Positions 11,655-23,930 of a DNA stretch of 64,000 bases are shown here, in pieces. The position numbers and the translations under genes were made by a program. This DNA is from Pachypanchax playfairii. Taxonomy: Eukaryota; Chordata; Actinopteri; Cyprinodontiformes; Aplocheilidae. The stretch lies in NCBI GenBank assembly GCA_006937955.1, contig SSNP01000015.1, forward strand, positions 2,358,403 to 2,422,402, read 5' to 3'. The stretch's first letter is position 1; each line of letters opens with the position of its first letter. The notes under the pieces were generated by a model. That model searched no databases. It had not been told where the DNA came from and worked only from the letters and a program-made list of their open reading frames with translations.

Positions 11655-14600
11655 TATCAGGGAAATATACCTATTTTGGACCACTACGGGGTGTTTCTTT
11701 TGTTTCAGCTTCAACTTCCATGACACATTCCTGTGTCTAGTTATTATATGTCAATAATGAGAATGACCTATCTTTTACATGTCAAGTTACGAGTGGTGGG
11801 TATCAATAAATGACTCTGATGTGGTAAAAGTGATTCATCACTTGCACCAACCTTTTATCTTCATTATTCAAACACTGAGAACACTCGTAAATAATGAGTC
11901 TGACACTTACCCATCAAAATAAAACAAGGTGTAAAAGATAACATTTTATATCATTCTTAGATGCAAAACACACGTTTTTTTGGTAAATAATTATTGCCAT
12001 TCTCTGAATACAGTGTTAAAAAGCAGCAGTTCAGGTAGTGACTGTGATGTTTCTGCTCAGAAGCTGTTTTTCAGTTTGTTTGTTTGTTTATCAAAGACCT
12101 GCTTTGGTGTAGTAAATCCTTTCATTAAATAAGGTGTTTTTCATTCTCAAATCAAACAAATTGCACATTTGAGAGTATGTCAACATTAGCTAAAAGCAAA
12201 TCACAAATTTGTTATAAGATGTACACTCTGGGATGAGGAGAGATGGTATTACTGCCCAAAGCAGAAAACAAAGTTTTGATCTGTGAGATTTACCTGCACA
12301 TACTTTCCTACTTCTCATATATCATAATTTCCTGTGAGGCTTGAATATTCCCTCATACCTCGTCTCCCATGGCCCACTGAGCTCTACCATAATATGATCA
12401 TGGAGACCATAATTCAATATGTTTTATACACTGGTGATTGTCCGTTGCTGTGATTATTTCATTCTACACTAAAGAACCCGTCACCTCCTATTTCCATCCT
12501 CCATTTCACAGAACCATACATCCTTCTCATCTTAATGATGAAAGAAGCAACATTTACACTGCTAACATTCATTTTAACTATAAAATCTATAGATCTCTGT
12601 TGACAGAAATTATGGTTTGGCCTGAAAGAACTTGTGGAGCAAACAGAAACCTTTAGTTACATGTTTATCCTGCAATCAAAGATATTAAGAGATTTGAAAG
12701 TGCATGTTTGTTTCCCCCTAAAATTGTAAAATAATATAAAAGAAAATTAGATGACTATATTAGAGGCTCTTGTGATACTGTATGCACACATGTATAATAT
12801 TTACTAGCATCACAAGTGATATTGTTGATTGATATTAAGATGACTCGCCCAGACTCGACACGACACGGCTAGTATCATGTTGTGTTTGCAAAACCTCCTT
12901 TCCCAAAAAAAAAAAACATCTGTTCTCAGCCACTCACCCCCTCCCCTCCCTAATTTTTCTGTTGGGTTGCCAGTTCTGATGTTGATTCTCGTTTTGTTTC
13001 TCTTGTATTTGTTCAGTTTTTGGGAATGTCTGAAGGCCTATTTGTTCAGCGTTGATTGTTCCTAAGTGTGTTTGAACGCTCCATCACGTGCAGTTGGAAG
13101 AATGCAGCGGTTTATTACTTTTTGCTGCTCATCATTGTGGAATTCCAGCTGCTTGTGTTGAAGACTTGGCAATCTTGTGGGCTCACATTTGATTCGTTAT
13201 GGAACCAGGAAGTCTGGACGTGTAAAAAATACATGACCAAAACTATTGACCACTCAGCCGGTTGATATCGAGATCTGTTACAATATAACTTTATTTTCAA
13301 CATCGGTGGGACATTAGACTGTTGCGAGTATTTCACTGTAAAATTCTTACATACTGTATCTTTAAATGCAGAGCCGAGTTTCCCCACGAGGTATTAATAA
13401 AGGGAAAATATTTATTATTATTATTATTATTATTAAGCCATCTGATAAAAAAGGATGAAAAGTCAGTACTTGACACGCTCCTCATGTGCTGCTCATTAGG
13501 TGAGAGGTGCATGGACGTGTCACCAGTTCGTCACATTTAGAAACCAAAAGAAAATGTGTGAAAAATTACAACATGACTTTGATTCATGACTCTGTTTATT
13601 CCCTAAAACCAGCTGTAGTGAAAAGGTCTGCAAAGACTCAGTTAAAAGGAAACTGTCATACTGCATCTTTAGATATATTTCAGAGTAAATCAGGTCAGAC
13701 ATTCATTCATACCTCAGGAAATATAACTTAATTCTCCTGTTTTGACAATAAATGCGTAACACAGTGACGAGCAACTTACAGAAAAAAAACATGTTTTTGT
13801 CAGGATCTTTAAGGAAACACGTGAAAAAAGGCTTCTATATAAACTTTACCACCGCAGTTGTAAATACCAAACAGTGTTTTACAAAATGTCACAAGCAGAG
13901 ATGTGCACTGCCTGCAAGGATATTTATAGGATTCATTCTATAAACCTGATCACTGACAGCACCCTAAGGATGGTGAATTAGGATTTTCTGAAATGCAGCC
14001 GCAAGTGCTTCTGTCAGCACCTGATGTGCTCTTAAACCACCAATAAGGGAATGATCTGTAGCATATTATAAGGGCAGCTTAAAATAAACATCAGCACATG
14101 TTCATGATTAAAGCATCACAAAACATGGAGAAAATGTTGCATTAATGCTGTAAATATCTAAAAAATATACTCTGCAGACAAAGATGAAATCAGATGAGCA
14201 ATAAGTTCATAAAGGGAAGATCATTTTTGTCTTCAACATTATTTTTGGGAGACTTTGCTTAAGATTTTAAGCTAAGATTAATTTTAATGAAACTTTCAGA
14301 AAGTCTTTAATTGATTTACATTAACAACTTACTCCCTCTTGGAATCAACTCAATTCAAGATAATCCTAGAAGTTTATCTTTTTTTAAAATGTAATTAGCT
14401 TTATGATACTAATGTAGAAGTCTAGTGGGACTGTGTTTAATATTGCTGTAAAGATTTGAACAAAAAATGTCTGTAATTCCATCCTTTCTTAGTATAAAAT
14501 AATCTTACTTTAAAATCCTGACATAACAGGGCAATAAGCATCTTACAGTAAATGTTAAACTTTTAATTAATCAGTTATACTTTCTTTTCTGTTGTGTGTA

Positions 14601-15965
14601 AATGACAGAGCAGGTGTGACCTCAGAGGCAAACTAATAACACACACACAAATGTGAAATAAACTCGCTGGTTTCAGCGTATCAGAGTAAAAGATTCCAAT
14701 ATATATATATTTTTTGTTCCTACTTTCTCATGAGGAGTTATGTCATAGGGTGCGATAATAACCATGATATAGAAAATGTAGGATTCAACAAATAAAATCG
14801 AATCCATTATAAAAAGTTGCCAATATCAGTGAGTAAAACAAAAGAATAATAGCTGCAGCTGCCTGTATGTGTTACCTGTTTGAATGAACACATGTGATCA
14901 TAACAGTAAACACAGAATTCAGAAAAATGAATTTAGTAAAACGTAAACAAATGCCATAGGACCAATGTTGTTACTGGATCCTTATAAATATTGAAAATAT
15001 TGTACAAAATCGTATTGAACTATAACATTTCTTGTTTTGTGGACATGATACACATAAAGGCAAAAAAACTCCTGCAGCTTTTATATTATATGTCCATTCT
15101 TTTAGATCAATGACAGGAAACTGGCTTGTTTAAAAATGTTATTTTCCATCAGGCTCCAGGGGGGTAATTAGTGACACATGAAGGAGAATCTTCTGTTTGT
15201 CATAAATAAATTGGCATATAGTTTTTAACTTATGAGATGACTAAAATATTCAGTCCATTCAAGACTAAACAAATGTTGCTTTTTTTGTTGACATGCTTTT
15301 AAGCAGCAGTGCACCTTTGTGTCTTTATAAGTGTACAGCGATCCCATGTGTCTGCTGTCAGGAGTGACAATGACATGTTTGGGTGGGACATCCAAACCAC
15401 ATTAACATTTTTCAATATTTCCTTTGAAGCTGGAGTTTAATCGTTTTTATTAGAGAATGTTTATGTCTCCACAGTTGGAGAAAAACACAATATCTAAACA
15501 ATTACAGCTGTGAAAAAGGGCTGTAAAGAACACGTTGCGATCAGGCTGTTCTCCATTTGAGTCAGCGCTGTCACAGAACAGCCATATTACCTTCCAACGA
15601 GGAATCGACATTACAGGGGTTGTCAGGACAACCAGCCATGATTCAGGGAGCCTCGGATAGGCCTCCACCTTGGGCTAGAAGCCTTAGCTATGAAACTGAA
15701 CAGATGCTGCCACAATCAGCCAATCACAGGTGAGACAGAGGAAAAAGATGACATCATAGGCAAATGAGGACAAATGCAGACAGGATTTTGGTTGCTGTCT
15801 CCGCCTGCTTGTGAATTTCAGGCTGCTTATTTATGTCCTTAAAAGAGTTCTACAATTAAAGTAAGTAAAACTCTTCTTATTCCATACAAATCTAAAATAT
15901 TCTAGTTAAATAAAATCTAATCAAGTAAATGAATAAATTAAACATGCAGGCAAACTATAGGGATC

Positions 15966-15967
<2 letters not shown>

Positions 15968-16014
<47 letters not shown>

Positions 16015-16026
16015 GGGGGGGGGGGG
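15968..16026. repeat. (TG)n followed by poly-G
   Basis: About 22 TG units run into about 15 G. The poly-G and the error-like sequence after it (16027-16091) suggest poor base quality at the edge of the adjacent gap. Confidence 0.85.
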
Positions 16027-16408
16027 GTTGTTTTTCTGGCCTTGGGGGGGCCGTTTTGCTGAGTTTTTTTTTTTTTCTGGGGGTGGAGGGGNNNNNNNNN
16101 NNNNNNNNNNNNNNNNNNNNNNNNNNNNNNNNNNNNNNNNNNNNNNNNNNNNNNNNNNNNNNNNNNNNNNNNNNNNNNNNNNNNNNNNNNNNNNNNNNNN
16201 NNNNNNNNNNNNNNNNNNNNNNNNNNNNNNNNNNNNNNNNNNNNNNNNNNNNNNNNNNNNNNNNNNNNNNNNNNNNNNNNNNNNNNNNNNNNNNNNNNNN
16301 NNNNNNNNNNNNNNNNNNNNNNNNNNNNNNNNNNNNNNNNNNNNNNNNNNNNNNNNNNNNNNNNNNNNNNNNNNNNNNNNNNNNNNNNNNNNNNATACCA
16401 AAACACAC

Positions 16409-16410
<2 letters not shown>
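16027..16410 (+). repeat. Probable extra copy of the CA-flanked dispersed repeat, mostly in a gap
   Basis: Positions 16092-16394 are 303 N. The left edge (TTGTTTTTCTGGCC, then CTGGGGGTGGAGGGG) looks like a low-quality reading of the start of the repeat at 16450 (TTGTTTTTCTGACC...CTGGGGTCCGAGGG). The right edge (ATACCAAAACACACTTGTG) equals the end of that repeat. The gap therefore very likely hides another copy. Confidence 0.6.
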
Positions 16411-16451
<41 letters not shown>

Positions 16452-16739
16452 CTTGTTTTTCTGACCTCCTGAGGACCAGTTTCCTGACTTTTACTATCTT
16501 TCTGGGGTCCGAGGGTTCTTGTGGGGACCGAAGCCTGGTCCCCATGAGGGGGACTCCCCTTTTTACTGTTAGGGGTTAGGTTTATAGGTATGGTGGGAAT
16601 AGAGTTTTAGTTAGTCTTAGGGTTAGTTATAGATCAGTAATGGTTAAGGTTAGGAAAAGGGTTTGGGTTAGGTATAAATCTAGTTACTAAAATCAATGGA
16701 AGTCAATGGACGGTCCCCATAAGGATACCAAAACACACT

Positions 16740-16771
<32 letters not shown>

Positions 16772-16790
16772 TGTGTGTGTGTGTGTGTGT
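16411..16790 (+). repeat. Dispersed repeat flanked by GT microsatellites, copy A
   Basis: (GT)n 16411-16449, unique-looking core 16450-16735, then ACACACTT and (GT)n 16741-16790. The core contains GTCCCCATGAGGGGGACTCC, TTAGGGTTAG-type steps and ATCAATGGAAGTCAATGGAC. A nearly identical core occurs inverted at 51311-51600. Confidence 0.9.
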
Positions 16791-17030
16791 CACTGAAACA
16801 TGTCAGTTGTTCTGCATCAGATACCAGCTGTAAAAAAAAATATAGCGTAACGTGACTTGATGTAGAATAAGGTCTGTCCCTTTGCCAGCAGAATTCAACT
16901 CAAAGCTCTCCTTTATATTTAAATGAAGTAAAAAAAAACTTAAAGCCTAATAAATGAAACAAAAGGCAGAAATGTATTTTTAAATGGAAATAATAAAATT
17001 GGCCCTTGCCTACTGTAGTACTTAGATTTT

Positions 17031-17042
17031 CCAGCAGGTGGC
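17031..17042 (+). promoter_or_regulatory. Candidate CTCF site upstream of pak3
   Basis: CCAGCAGGTGGC fits the CTCF core CCASYAGRKGGC exactly. It lies about 0.45 kb left of the candidate pak3 promoter. A motif match alone; occupancy is unknown. Confidence 0.35.
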
Positions 17043-17339
17043 AAAAGATGTGCAAGCTTCATTACAGCAGATTTTTGAGGAAAGTACTAACCCAGTTAAA
17101 GAAGTTGTTGTCACTGCTTTCTTTTTAAGGTAAATAAAATACCTAATCTAAAAGATTAACCTAATCAGTATGAATTCAGAGATATTTTAAGGGAATATGT
17201 GAAAGACTAACTGTTTTAAAGTCACAAATTCAATTAAATCTAATTTTTGTTGAGGCTGTTCTAATAAAATTGGCAGTTATTTCAGATTTTGCTAGTCTCC
17301 AGTGATGATCACATCACCAAGAAGTAACTGCAAAATAAA

Positions 17340-17715
17340 AGCTCCTGAGATGGACTCACAATGCCACTTCCCCTGGATTCGCACCCTGCAGGGTTTGTCT
17401 GTTAAACAGAAAACCAAGCATGTCTGTCTGTTGGCTGCCTCCTCCCCCAGACCTGCTGCCTGCATTAATATTCAGCCTCTTAGCCAATCCGGGGAGCAGG
17501 GTGGATGACATCATGGGCTAGGGAACAGTGAGCAGCCAGTGAAGCATCCAGCCTGCCGAACAAGCTTGCTTTTAGGGTCAGGAACTGGTCTGACGAGAGA
17601 ATGGTTGTTCAGTCTTTAAACCGTCACTAGGACTTGTACACCTGACGATGAATCTATCGGGACTCCAGGCCCAAAGGCGAAACACTGAGCAGGAGAATGT
17701 GAAGACATATTTCAG
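17340..17715 (+). promoter_or_regulatory. Candidate promoter and noncoding first exon of pak3
   Basis: A GC-richer block holds a CCAAT box (17484-17488), a CRE-like TGACATCA (17506-17513) and, about 200 bp on, a clean donor TTTCAG|GTAAAT with the exon end at 17715. The first coding exon of pak3 begins at an acceptor (28917), so a noncoding exon must exist upstream on this strand; this is the best candidate in the window. The intron would be 11.2 kb. A second GC-rich block at 18.36-18.72 kb with an inverted CCAAT (about 18537) could be an alternative. Confidence 0.4.
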
Positions 17716-20700
17716 GTAAATCCCTCTCTGTGTAATGCAATAAGGGATGGGGAAAAGGGGGAGGCAGAGTGGAGGAGAGGAGCAGGAGGAGGGGAGAGGC
17801 TGTGTATGTAGGGGTGCTTTGTAGCCTTCGTCTTCCTCCTGCACTCTGCATTCTGCCCTTCTGAAGAGCAGCTGCTTTATCAGCGGATTGTCTCATGTCT
17901 CTGGGCGAGATTGAAATGGACGCCTGCAGCAGATGGGCTGGATGTGCTCTATATCATACACAATCCTCTGCACCACATCCTCCCTGTATAAACTCCCTTG
18001 TGCCTCACAAATAACCCCCTTATTGATGGGGAGCTGTTTGAATCAATGGTGGCATTTGTACAAACCCTGTATCTATGTACATCTGTCTGTGTGTGTATAT
18101 GTGTGTGTGTGTGCGTGTGTGTGTATATGTGTGGCAGCTCTAGAGAAATGCAGCAGCTGCAGAGGTAACCCTGAAATAAAAAGAGGCAGTACTATTTTGA
18201 GGCTGGGAAGCCGGAGCTGCTTGATATCTGTGGATAAATTCTGTGGATGGGAGGTGTGTGTGTCGGAAGGGGGGGGGTGATGGATGTTTAATATGCTGAT
18301 GGATGTTCTTTTGTTTCCTCTGCATCGCCTCATGTATGGCCTCTCTACAAGAGGGGGCTTTCGGGGAAGAAACCGCTCTGTGTGTCCGGGTTGAGTGTAG
18401 CAGCTTCATGGCGGCTGTAGTGACAGGGAGATCTACAACATCTGGTCACCTGACTTCACTGGAGATCGGAGTGGGGGCGGGGGCCGGTTCTGTGAAAGCC
18501 GAGCTGATCTGTGTCTCGGATTCTTCCACAGCCGTCATTGGTGGAGGAGGATGGAGGAACTGACTGCGGTGCAGGCTGAAATTGTGGCTGAGCTCATCAC
18601 AGTTGTTGTATCAGAGTAGAGGGAGTGGGAGAATTCTCTTCCCTGGAAGTGCAGTCATCCTGGGCGAAGCAAGGCCTGATGGGAAACCTGTTGTCTGGCG
18701 TGAAAGAGGGATGTTAGGGAGTCGGTGACTGAAGGAGGATGAGATGATGGTGAAGGGGAATTGGGGGATGGGTTACTGAAGGTATCACCCCCTTTGAACA
18801 TTGGCATGTTATATTGATGTAGATAGGATTAAAACCTGTCTATTATAATCAATCAACCTGTCTATTACTGTCAACATATTTCTGCAGCTCAATACATCAA
18901 ACAGAAGGAAACCAGGACTGCACTAGTGGTAGAATCAGATGACAGGTACAGTTTTGGTCTTAGAAGTTGTGATACACTGAAACTGTGTAACTGTTGCTGA
19001 ATAATGAGTCTCGAACATTGTCCTCCTGCCAAGCTTCATGTTTCCTCCATATGCCACTTATTATCATCATCAATCACTGTAGCCCTGAATAAAGTTATCA
19101 TTGATGAAACACATATGGCAATCAGAATGAGGGTTGCACTTCAGATTGTTAATCTGTTTCAGTTAAATTGGATTTAATCTCTGGAACTAAAATAAAAGAA
19201 CGGCTGCAGTTACAGTTTGGTGTTTGTTGTGTAAATGTGAGAGATGCAGGCAGCTGATTGGTGCTTGACTTCTCATGCAAATGATGCTGGAAACCGAGAC
19301 TCATGAGTTTGTGAGACAAGAATATTTAGCCACAACAAACAAAATGCTTTTATTGTTGCGTGTGTTTCGAAAAATAAAGATTTATACTGTTTTGTTCTGT
19401 AACTCTCTAAGCTTTGCCCTGATCTGTTATCTAATAAACCCAAAATGCTCTGCGTTGGGGGGGTTCATTATGAAATGATAGAATTGGTGCACTAAGAGAC
19501 TTAACATGTCAGTCTTGGTAGGTCTTAGTCTGGGTTTTCCTATACTTTCCACTAGTCAGTGTAACCCAACACATGCAGCTTCTCTTACCTCAACTCAGCT
19601 AACAAAAGCAGCAGACACAGAGCCGGAACCTGGCCTGTAGCCTGCTAACGGCCTGCCTGAAATCTGATAGTTGGACACGCAAAACACATAAAAGGAAACC
19701 TCCATCTGTTGACGACTCAGTATGGGCGAGTTTTGCTGCGGTTGCTCAGCGGAGTCTTTGGACTCTTTTGTTGACATTTTATACACCCCACCCCTCCACC
19801 CCCTCGTGTGTGGCGTTGCTGGTGTGTTTAAGGTCACAGCAGTCTTGCGGTAGGTGTTTCAGAGCTGCGGTCTGTGTGTCGTGGATTAGCATGTAGGATT
19901 GGAAGCCATCTGGCCATTTTGTCAGAGGGGGGGCGGTAAAGTGAAAGAGATGGATGAAGAGAGACAGAGGAAACACTTACACACTGACACATTGACACAA
20001 CTCCTTCTGTAATCTCCCTGTTTGATGTTTGCTAATCTGGTTCACTTGCATGTGTGTTTCATGTGTTCGTATATCCGGGTGCTGCAAGTTCTGATATTTT
20101 GTGCTTTTTATATGATTCCAAAGTTTTAAACATCAGAATAGTTTCTGAAACTTCTTGTCAGGAGTCAGTGTTACAGAAACTGTGAAGTGTTTAAAGCTTT
20201 TACAAAGAGATGGACTGTGGTGTGAAAAAAAGAGATGAAATGTTGTGGAGGAGGAAGTGAGTTCAGGGATTACAGAGTTTGTCTCTGTCAGGAGTTTGCA
20301 GAAGGGAGTGTGAAGAGTACTGAGAATGTAAAATGATGAAGGTCAGTAAGTGTTTCTGAAAATGAAAAGACTGCAGATAACCAAGTGTTCTTCATAAGTC
20401 AACTCTTTTAAATATACTTGAATAAGACAAAATTCTTTGCTGTGAATTTACATTTCAACATTTTTCCCCGTGTATTTTAATCTCTATTTATAATCTGTTG
20501 CACATCCCAAGGTTAGAGCTTCTCAGCTCTGTTTGGAAAGATTTAATTTCATCTTAATTCCAAAAGCATCAATCCTAATCTATGATTCAGGCGTGGCCAA
20601 TAAAATAGCAGAAAGATACTCAGATACTGTGACGAATCAAAATTTTTATCCTTATAGAATTCCTACTCATGTGCTCATATGATTCAGATACTATAACATC

Positions 20701-22082
20701 AGTTTTAAAGAGAAAACGAAGCCTTGTCAGCACACGCTGTCTCCAATTAAACTCCCTCCAATTTAGTTTTTCTCCCCTCACCTACACTGAGGTAAAACTA
20801 CAGCTCACTTCTTTATTAGTTGATTCAGTTGTTGTAACAAAAATTACTCGACAAGCTGTTTACCTTCATCCTCTGATCCATTGCAGTGCCTGTTTTAAAC
20901 CTTTTAACTCTACTATGAGCAGGTGCACCAGCTGGCATGGCAGGATGAAATCCACTCCCCTAGCTGTCTCCAGCTGGCCCTTGAACATGCCCACCCATGT
21001 CACATTGATCTAAAAAGAATAATAAAAAACCACGACCCCATAAAACTAATACAAGTCAACGAGGGGCACTTGTATAAATAATGTCCACAGGTTATATTAA
21101 ATTCAATAATCTGTTTTATACAACCACTAAAATAAGAGACATGTTAAATTTAGTCTGTTTATTCCTGGATTTTTCTTGAACCTGTAAAACCAAACCAAGC
21201 AGATCTTTCTGATTATGTAACAGGTCAAATACTTTCCTTACTTCCACTAAAATTTAAACATTGCTGGCATTTTAATCCGTAATTATCAAAACTATGCTAA
21301 AAAGTGTTAATCTAACAGAAATTAAAAGAAAGTTAATCTGTGTTCAGCCCTTGGTGATGTGTTCACACATTCCGTAAGTGATGCAGAGCAAAGGGGCGGA
21401 GCTTTCTACATTTTGAAAATGAAGGGGGCTCATTAAAAAAAAAGAGTATGACCTACGATTGCAAAGAACTGATAAAAAAAAAAAAACATTTTCATGTTTT
21501 CCTGGCACAAACCCAACTTTGAAATGGAATGATTATGTTCTCTGATGTTAATACAGTCAATCCAAACTGGACAGGAAGTCTATGTGTGGTCATTGATTGT
21601 GTTGCTGTGAATTAGATAACACACAATGATAAAATGACTTACACCTTTCAGATTTTTCTTTAGTTAAAGCTTAATTTCAGTTTGTTCCATCATTGTAATT
21701 GCAATTTGTTCACCAACCGCTGTCTCTTGAGAAGGTTCCAGATGCCCAGAGAATGTTTATTAGACTAAACACTGTGGGAATAAAAAATATGTTTAAACAC
21801 GGGACTGACGTTGAGGCTTTTATAACAGATACTATATGTGTTTCTTTCTCTTAAGTTGAATTAAACAAAAACTTTCAATTGGAGACGAGTTTAGATATTT
21901 CCAAAAAAAACTGTCAGATATCCTTTGAAAATAAAAATGGTTAAACACATTCTATAAGAGACGGCAGATAAATTGTTTCCATTAGAATGGAGAGACCAAA
22001 ATATAAAAACCTGCTATAGAAATGTGGTCTGAATCAAACAAGGTCTTTTTCTAGGAAACAGTCTCTCCACAAACAGAAATAT

Positions 22083-22623
22083 ACACTCACCTAAAGGATT
22101 ATTAGGAACACCATACTAATACGGTGTTTGACCCCCTTTTGTTTCAGATCTGCCTTAATTGATTCAACAAGGTGCTGAAAGCATTCTTTAGAAATGTTGG
22201 TCCATATTGATAGGATAGCATCTTGCAGTTGATGGAGATTTGTGGGATGCACATCCAGGGCAACAAGCTCCCGTTCCACCACATCCCAAAGAGGCTCTAT
22301 CAGGTTGAGATCTGGTGACTGTGGGGGCCATTGTAGTACAGTGAACTCATTGTCATGTTCAAGAAACCAATTTGAAATGATTTGAGCTTTATGACATGGT
22401 GCATTATCCTGCTGGAAGTAGCCATCAGAGGATGGGTACATGGTGGTCATGAAGGGATGGACATGGTCAGAAACAATGCTCAGGTAGCCCTTGGCATTTA
22501 AACGATGCCCAATTGGCACTAAGGGGCCTAAAGTGTACCAAGAAAACATCCCCCACACCATTACACCACCACCAACCTGCACAGTGGTAACAAGGCATGA
22601 TGGATCCATGTTCTCGTTCAGGG
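22083..22623 (-). mobile_element. Tc1/mariner-type transposase fragment with one terminal repeat
   Basis: On the minus strand the frame reads GGGVMVWGMFSW, a QQDNAPCHKA block (second catalytic Asp), SPDLNLIEPLWD (third acidic residue) and FQHLVESI: the C-terminal DDE half of a Tc1-family transposase. The terminal repeat CACTCACCTAAAGGATTATT starts near 22085. The N-terminal DNA-binding part and the first catalytic Asp are absent because the copy is cut at about 22623, where a different repeat begins. Inactive. Confidence 0.88.
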
Positions 22624-22711
22624 TGAGTTCCCAATAGGTTCTACATGATACCAAGGATTGATCTGGATCAAGGATCATTTCAAAATTCCAGATATTATGA
22701 TCCAGAAAAGA
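22623..22711 (-). repeat. Second copy of the GATCCAGATCAATCC repeat, abutting Tc1
   Basis: The reverse complement matches 11290-11380 (ATAATATCTGGAATTTTG, TTGGTATCATGTAGAACC, GGGAACTCA) and then switches abruptly to Tc1 sequence. Its frame is open, so an ORF runs across the junction. Confidence 0.6.
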
Positions 22712-23305
22712 AAAAAAATAGGAAACCTTTGGATTTTTTATCGCTGCAAGAACAAATGATGTTATAAACCTTCAACAACCAACAGAGACAGTGTGGAATC
22801 ACAAATGTGTAGCAGATCTGATGTTCCTTCAAAAGTTCTGGAGCTCAAGCCAGAAGAAAACCACCATTACTGAAAAAGTGATTTTTATCAATAACTACTG
22901 AACTAATAATGATTATATAATCTGATTGCTAAAGGTGTTTTTAAGGTCAATGCGTCTGATAATGTCAATACAACCAAGTTGAGACCGTTATTTTTGGTGT
23001 AAATCCCAATATGGAGGGAGCTGAGGTGCTTGATAGAGGTCTGAACTCTACGAGGGATTTTCTAGCTTACTTTTAGCACCCAAGAAAAAACAGCTGCTTT
23101 AGCTACAAAGCACTTTTCTTCCACTGATATCTAAACTTGTCAGAGCACAATGTAAAGCACATTGTGCAACACCTCTTCATACCTTCATTATTAACCATTT
23201 CAGAGGTAAATCGCTGCACGCTAATGAGTCTGTGCACAAATGTGCATCACAGAGCAGCGCTGGAGCAGACTTACCAGAACTAAATACGAAGTGACTTACG
23301 CTTCC

Positions 23306-23317
23306 TCAGCAGGGGGC
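23306..23317 (+). promoter_or_regulatory. Possible CTCF-like site
   Basis: TCAGCAGGGGGC differs from the CTCF core consensus at the first base only. Weak evidence. Confidence 0.2.
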
Positions 23318-23599
23318 GTCAGGAATGGATGATACCACGTAAAATGAGTGTTGCAGTGGAGTTATGGCTGAGAGCAATAAATAGCTCCTAAGTGTGAGCT
23401 TACCTTTTTCTGCTGGATGTTCTTTATGTTGTGGAGAACATTTCTTCTCAGTTTGACACTCATGCCACGTGTAGAATAATAACTGAGCTTCTTTTCTTCT
23501 TAGTTTGAACCTGTTGAGTTTTTTCCAGCTTTCCAGGTTTGGAGTCCTTCCTTGATGGTTTATTGTTCCTTTTTCTTCTGTCTTGGTGTGAATGTTCTC

Positions 23600-23930
23600 A
23601 GCCAGATGGTTTAAGGTTCTGCTGAGAGTTTGGACTCTACTGGATGGTGAGAATGGTGGGTTTCCTGTATACAGAAACTATCATCTTTACTTTGCACAAC
23701 AGAAAAGCCAGTTTGTTGTTCATCACATCTTCATCACATCTTCTCTGGTGAACTTGATGTTATTGTCCATCGAGTTAATGTGTTTGACCCATATGTAATC
23801 CATGTACCTGAGCAAATGGCTCGGTGCTAGTCCCAGGAAAAGCCATGAAAAGTGTTTTGTTCTCCACTTCCTTCATGCAGATGTTTGCAACAAAGGGTGT
23901 ACAGATCTGTTACTGATCAGTTGTGAGTGA
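23600..23930 (-). mobile_element. Degenerate Penelope-like reverse transcriptase fragment
   Basis: On the minus strand, with frame changes, translated pieces include VANICMKEVENKTL, APSHLLRYMDYIWVKHINSM, DNNIKFTRED, NNKLAFLLC and VSVYRKPT. Their order and wording match Penelope-like RTs (…YVDDTWV…HINS…IKFTRED…YRKPT…). The catalytic YVDD-type motif has decayed to YMDY. Stop codons and frameshifts make it a fossil. Confidence 0.65.

Larger units (their letters stand above)
3354..17030. other. Intergenic region without a supported gene
   Basis: About 13.7 kb of mostly AT-rich DNA. Apart from the repeats, gaps and microsatellites listed separately I see no exon with a recognisable protein and good splice signals. 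Open frames here are short and without family motifs. More GC-rich islands, possible conserved noncoding elements, lie at about 8.1-8.5 kb, 9.96-10.2 kb and 15.5-15.75 kb. Confidence 0.6.

Noticed and set aside
15921..16579. Several ORFs running through the N gap
   Set aside because: They consist of translated CA/GT repeat and unknown bases; not coding.
20669..21013. 114-codon plus-strand ORF
   Set aside because: Composition is not protein-like and there are no domain motifs or splice partners.
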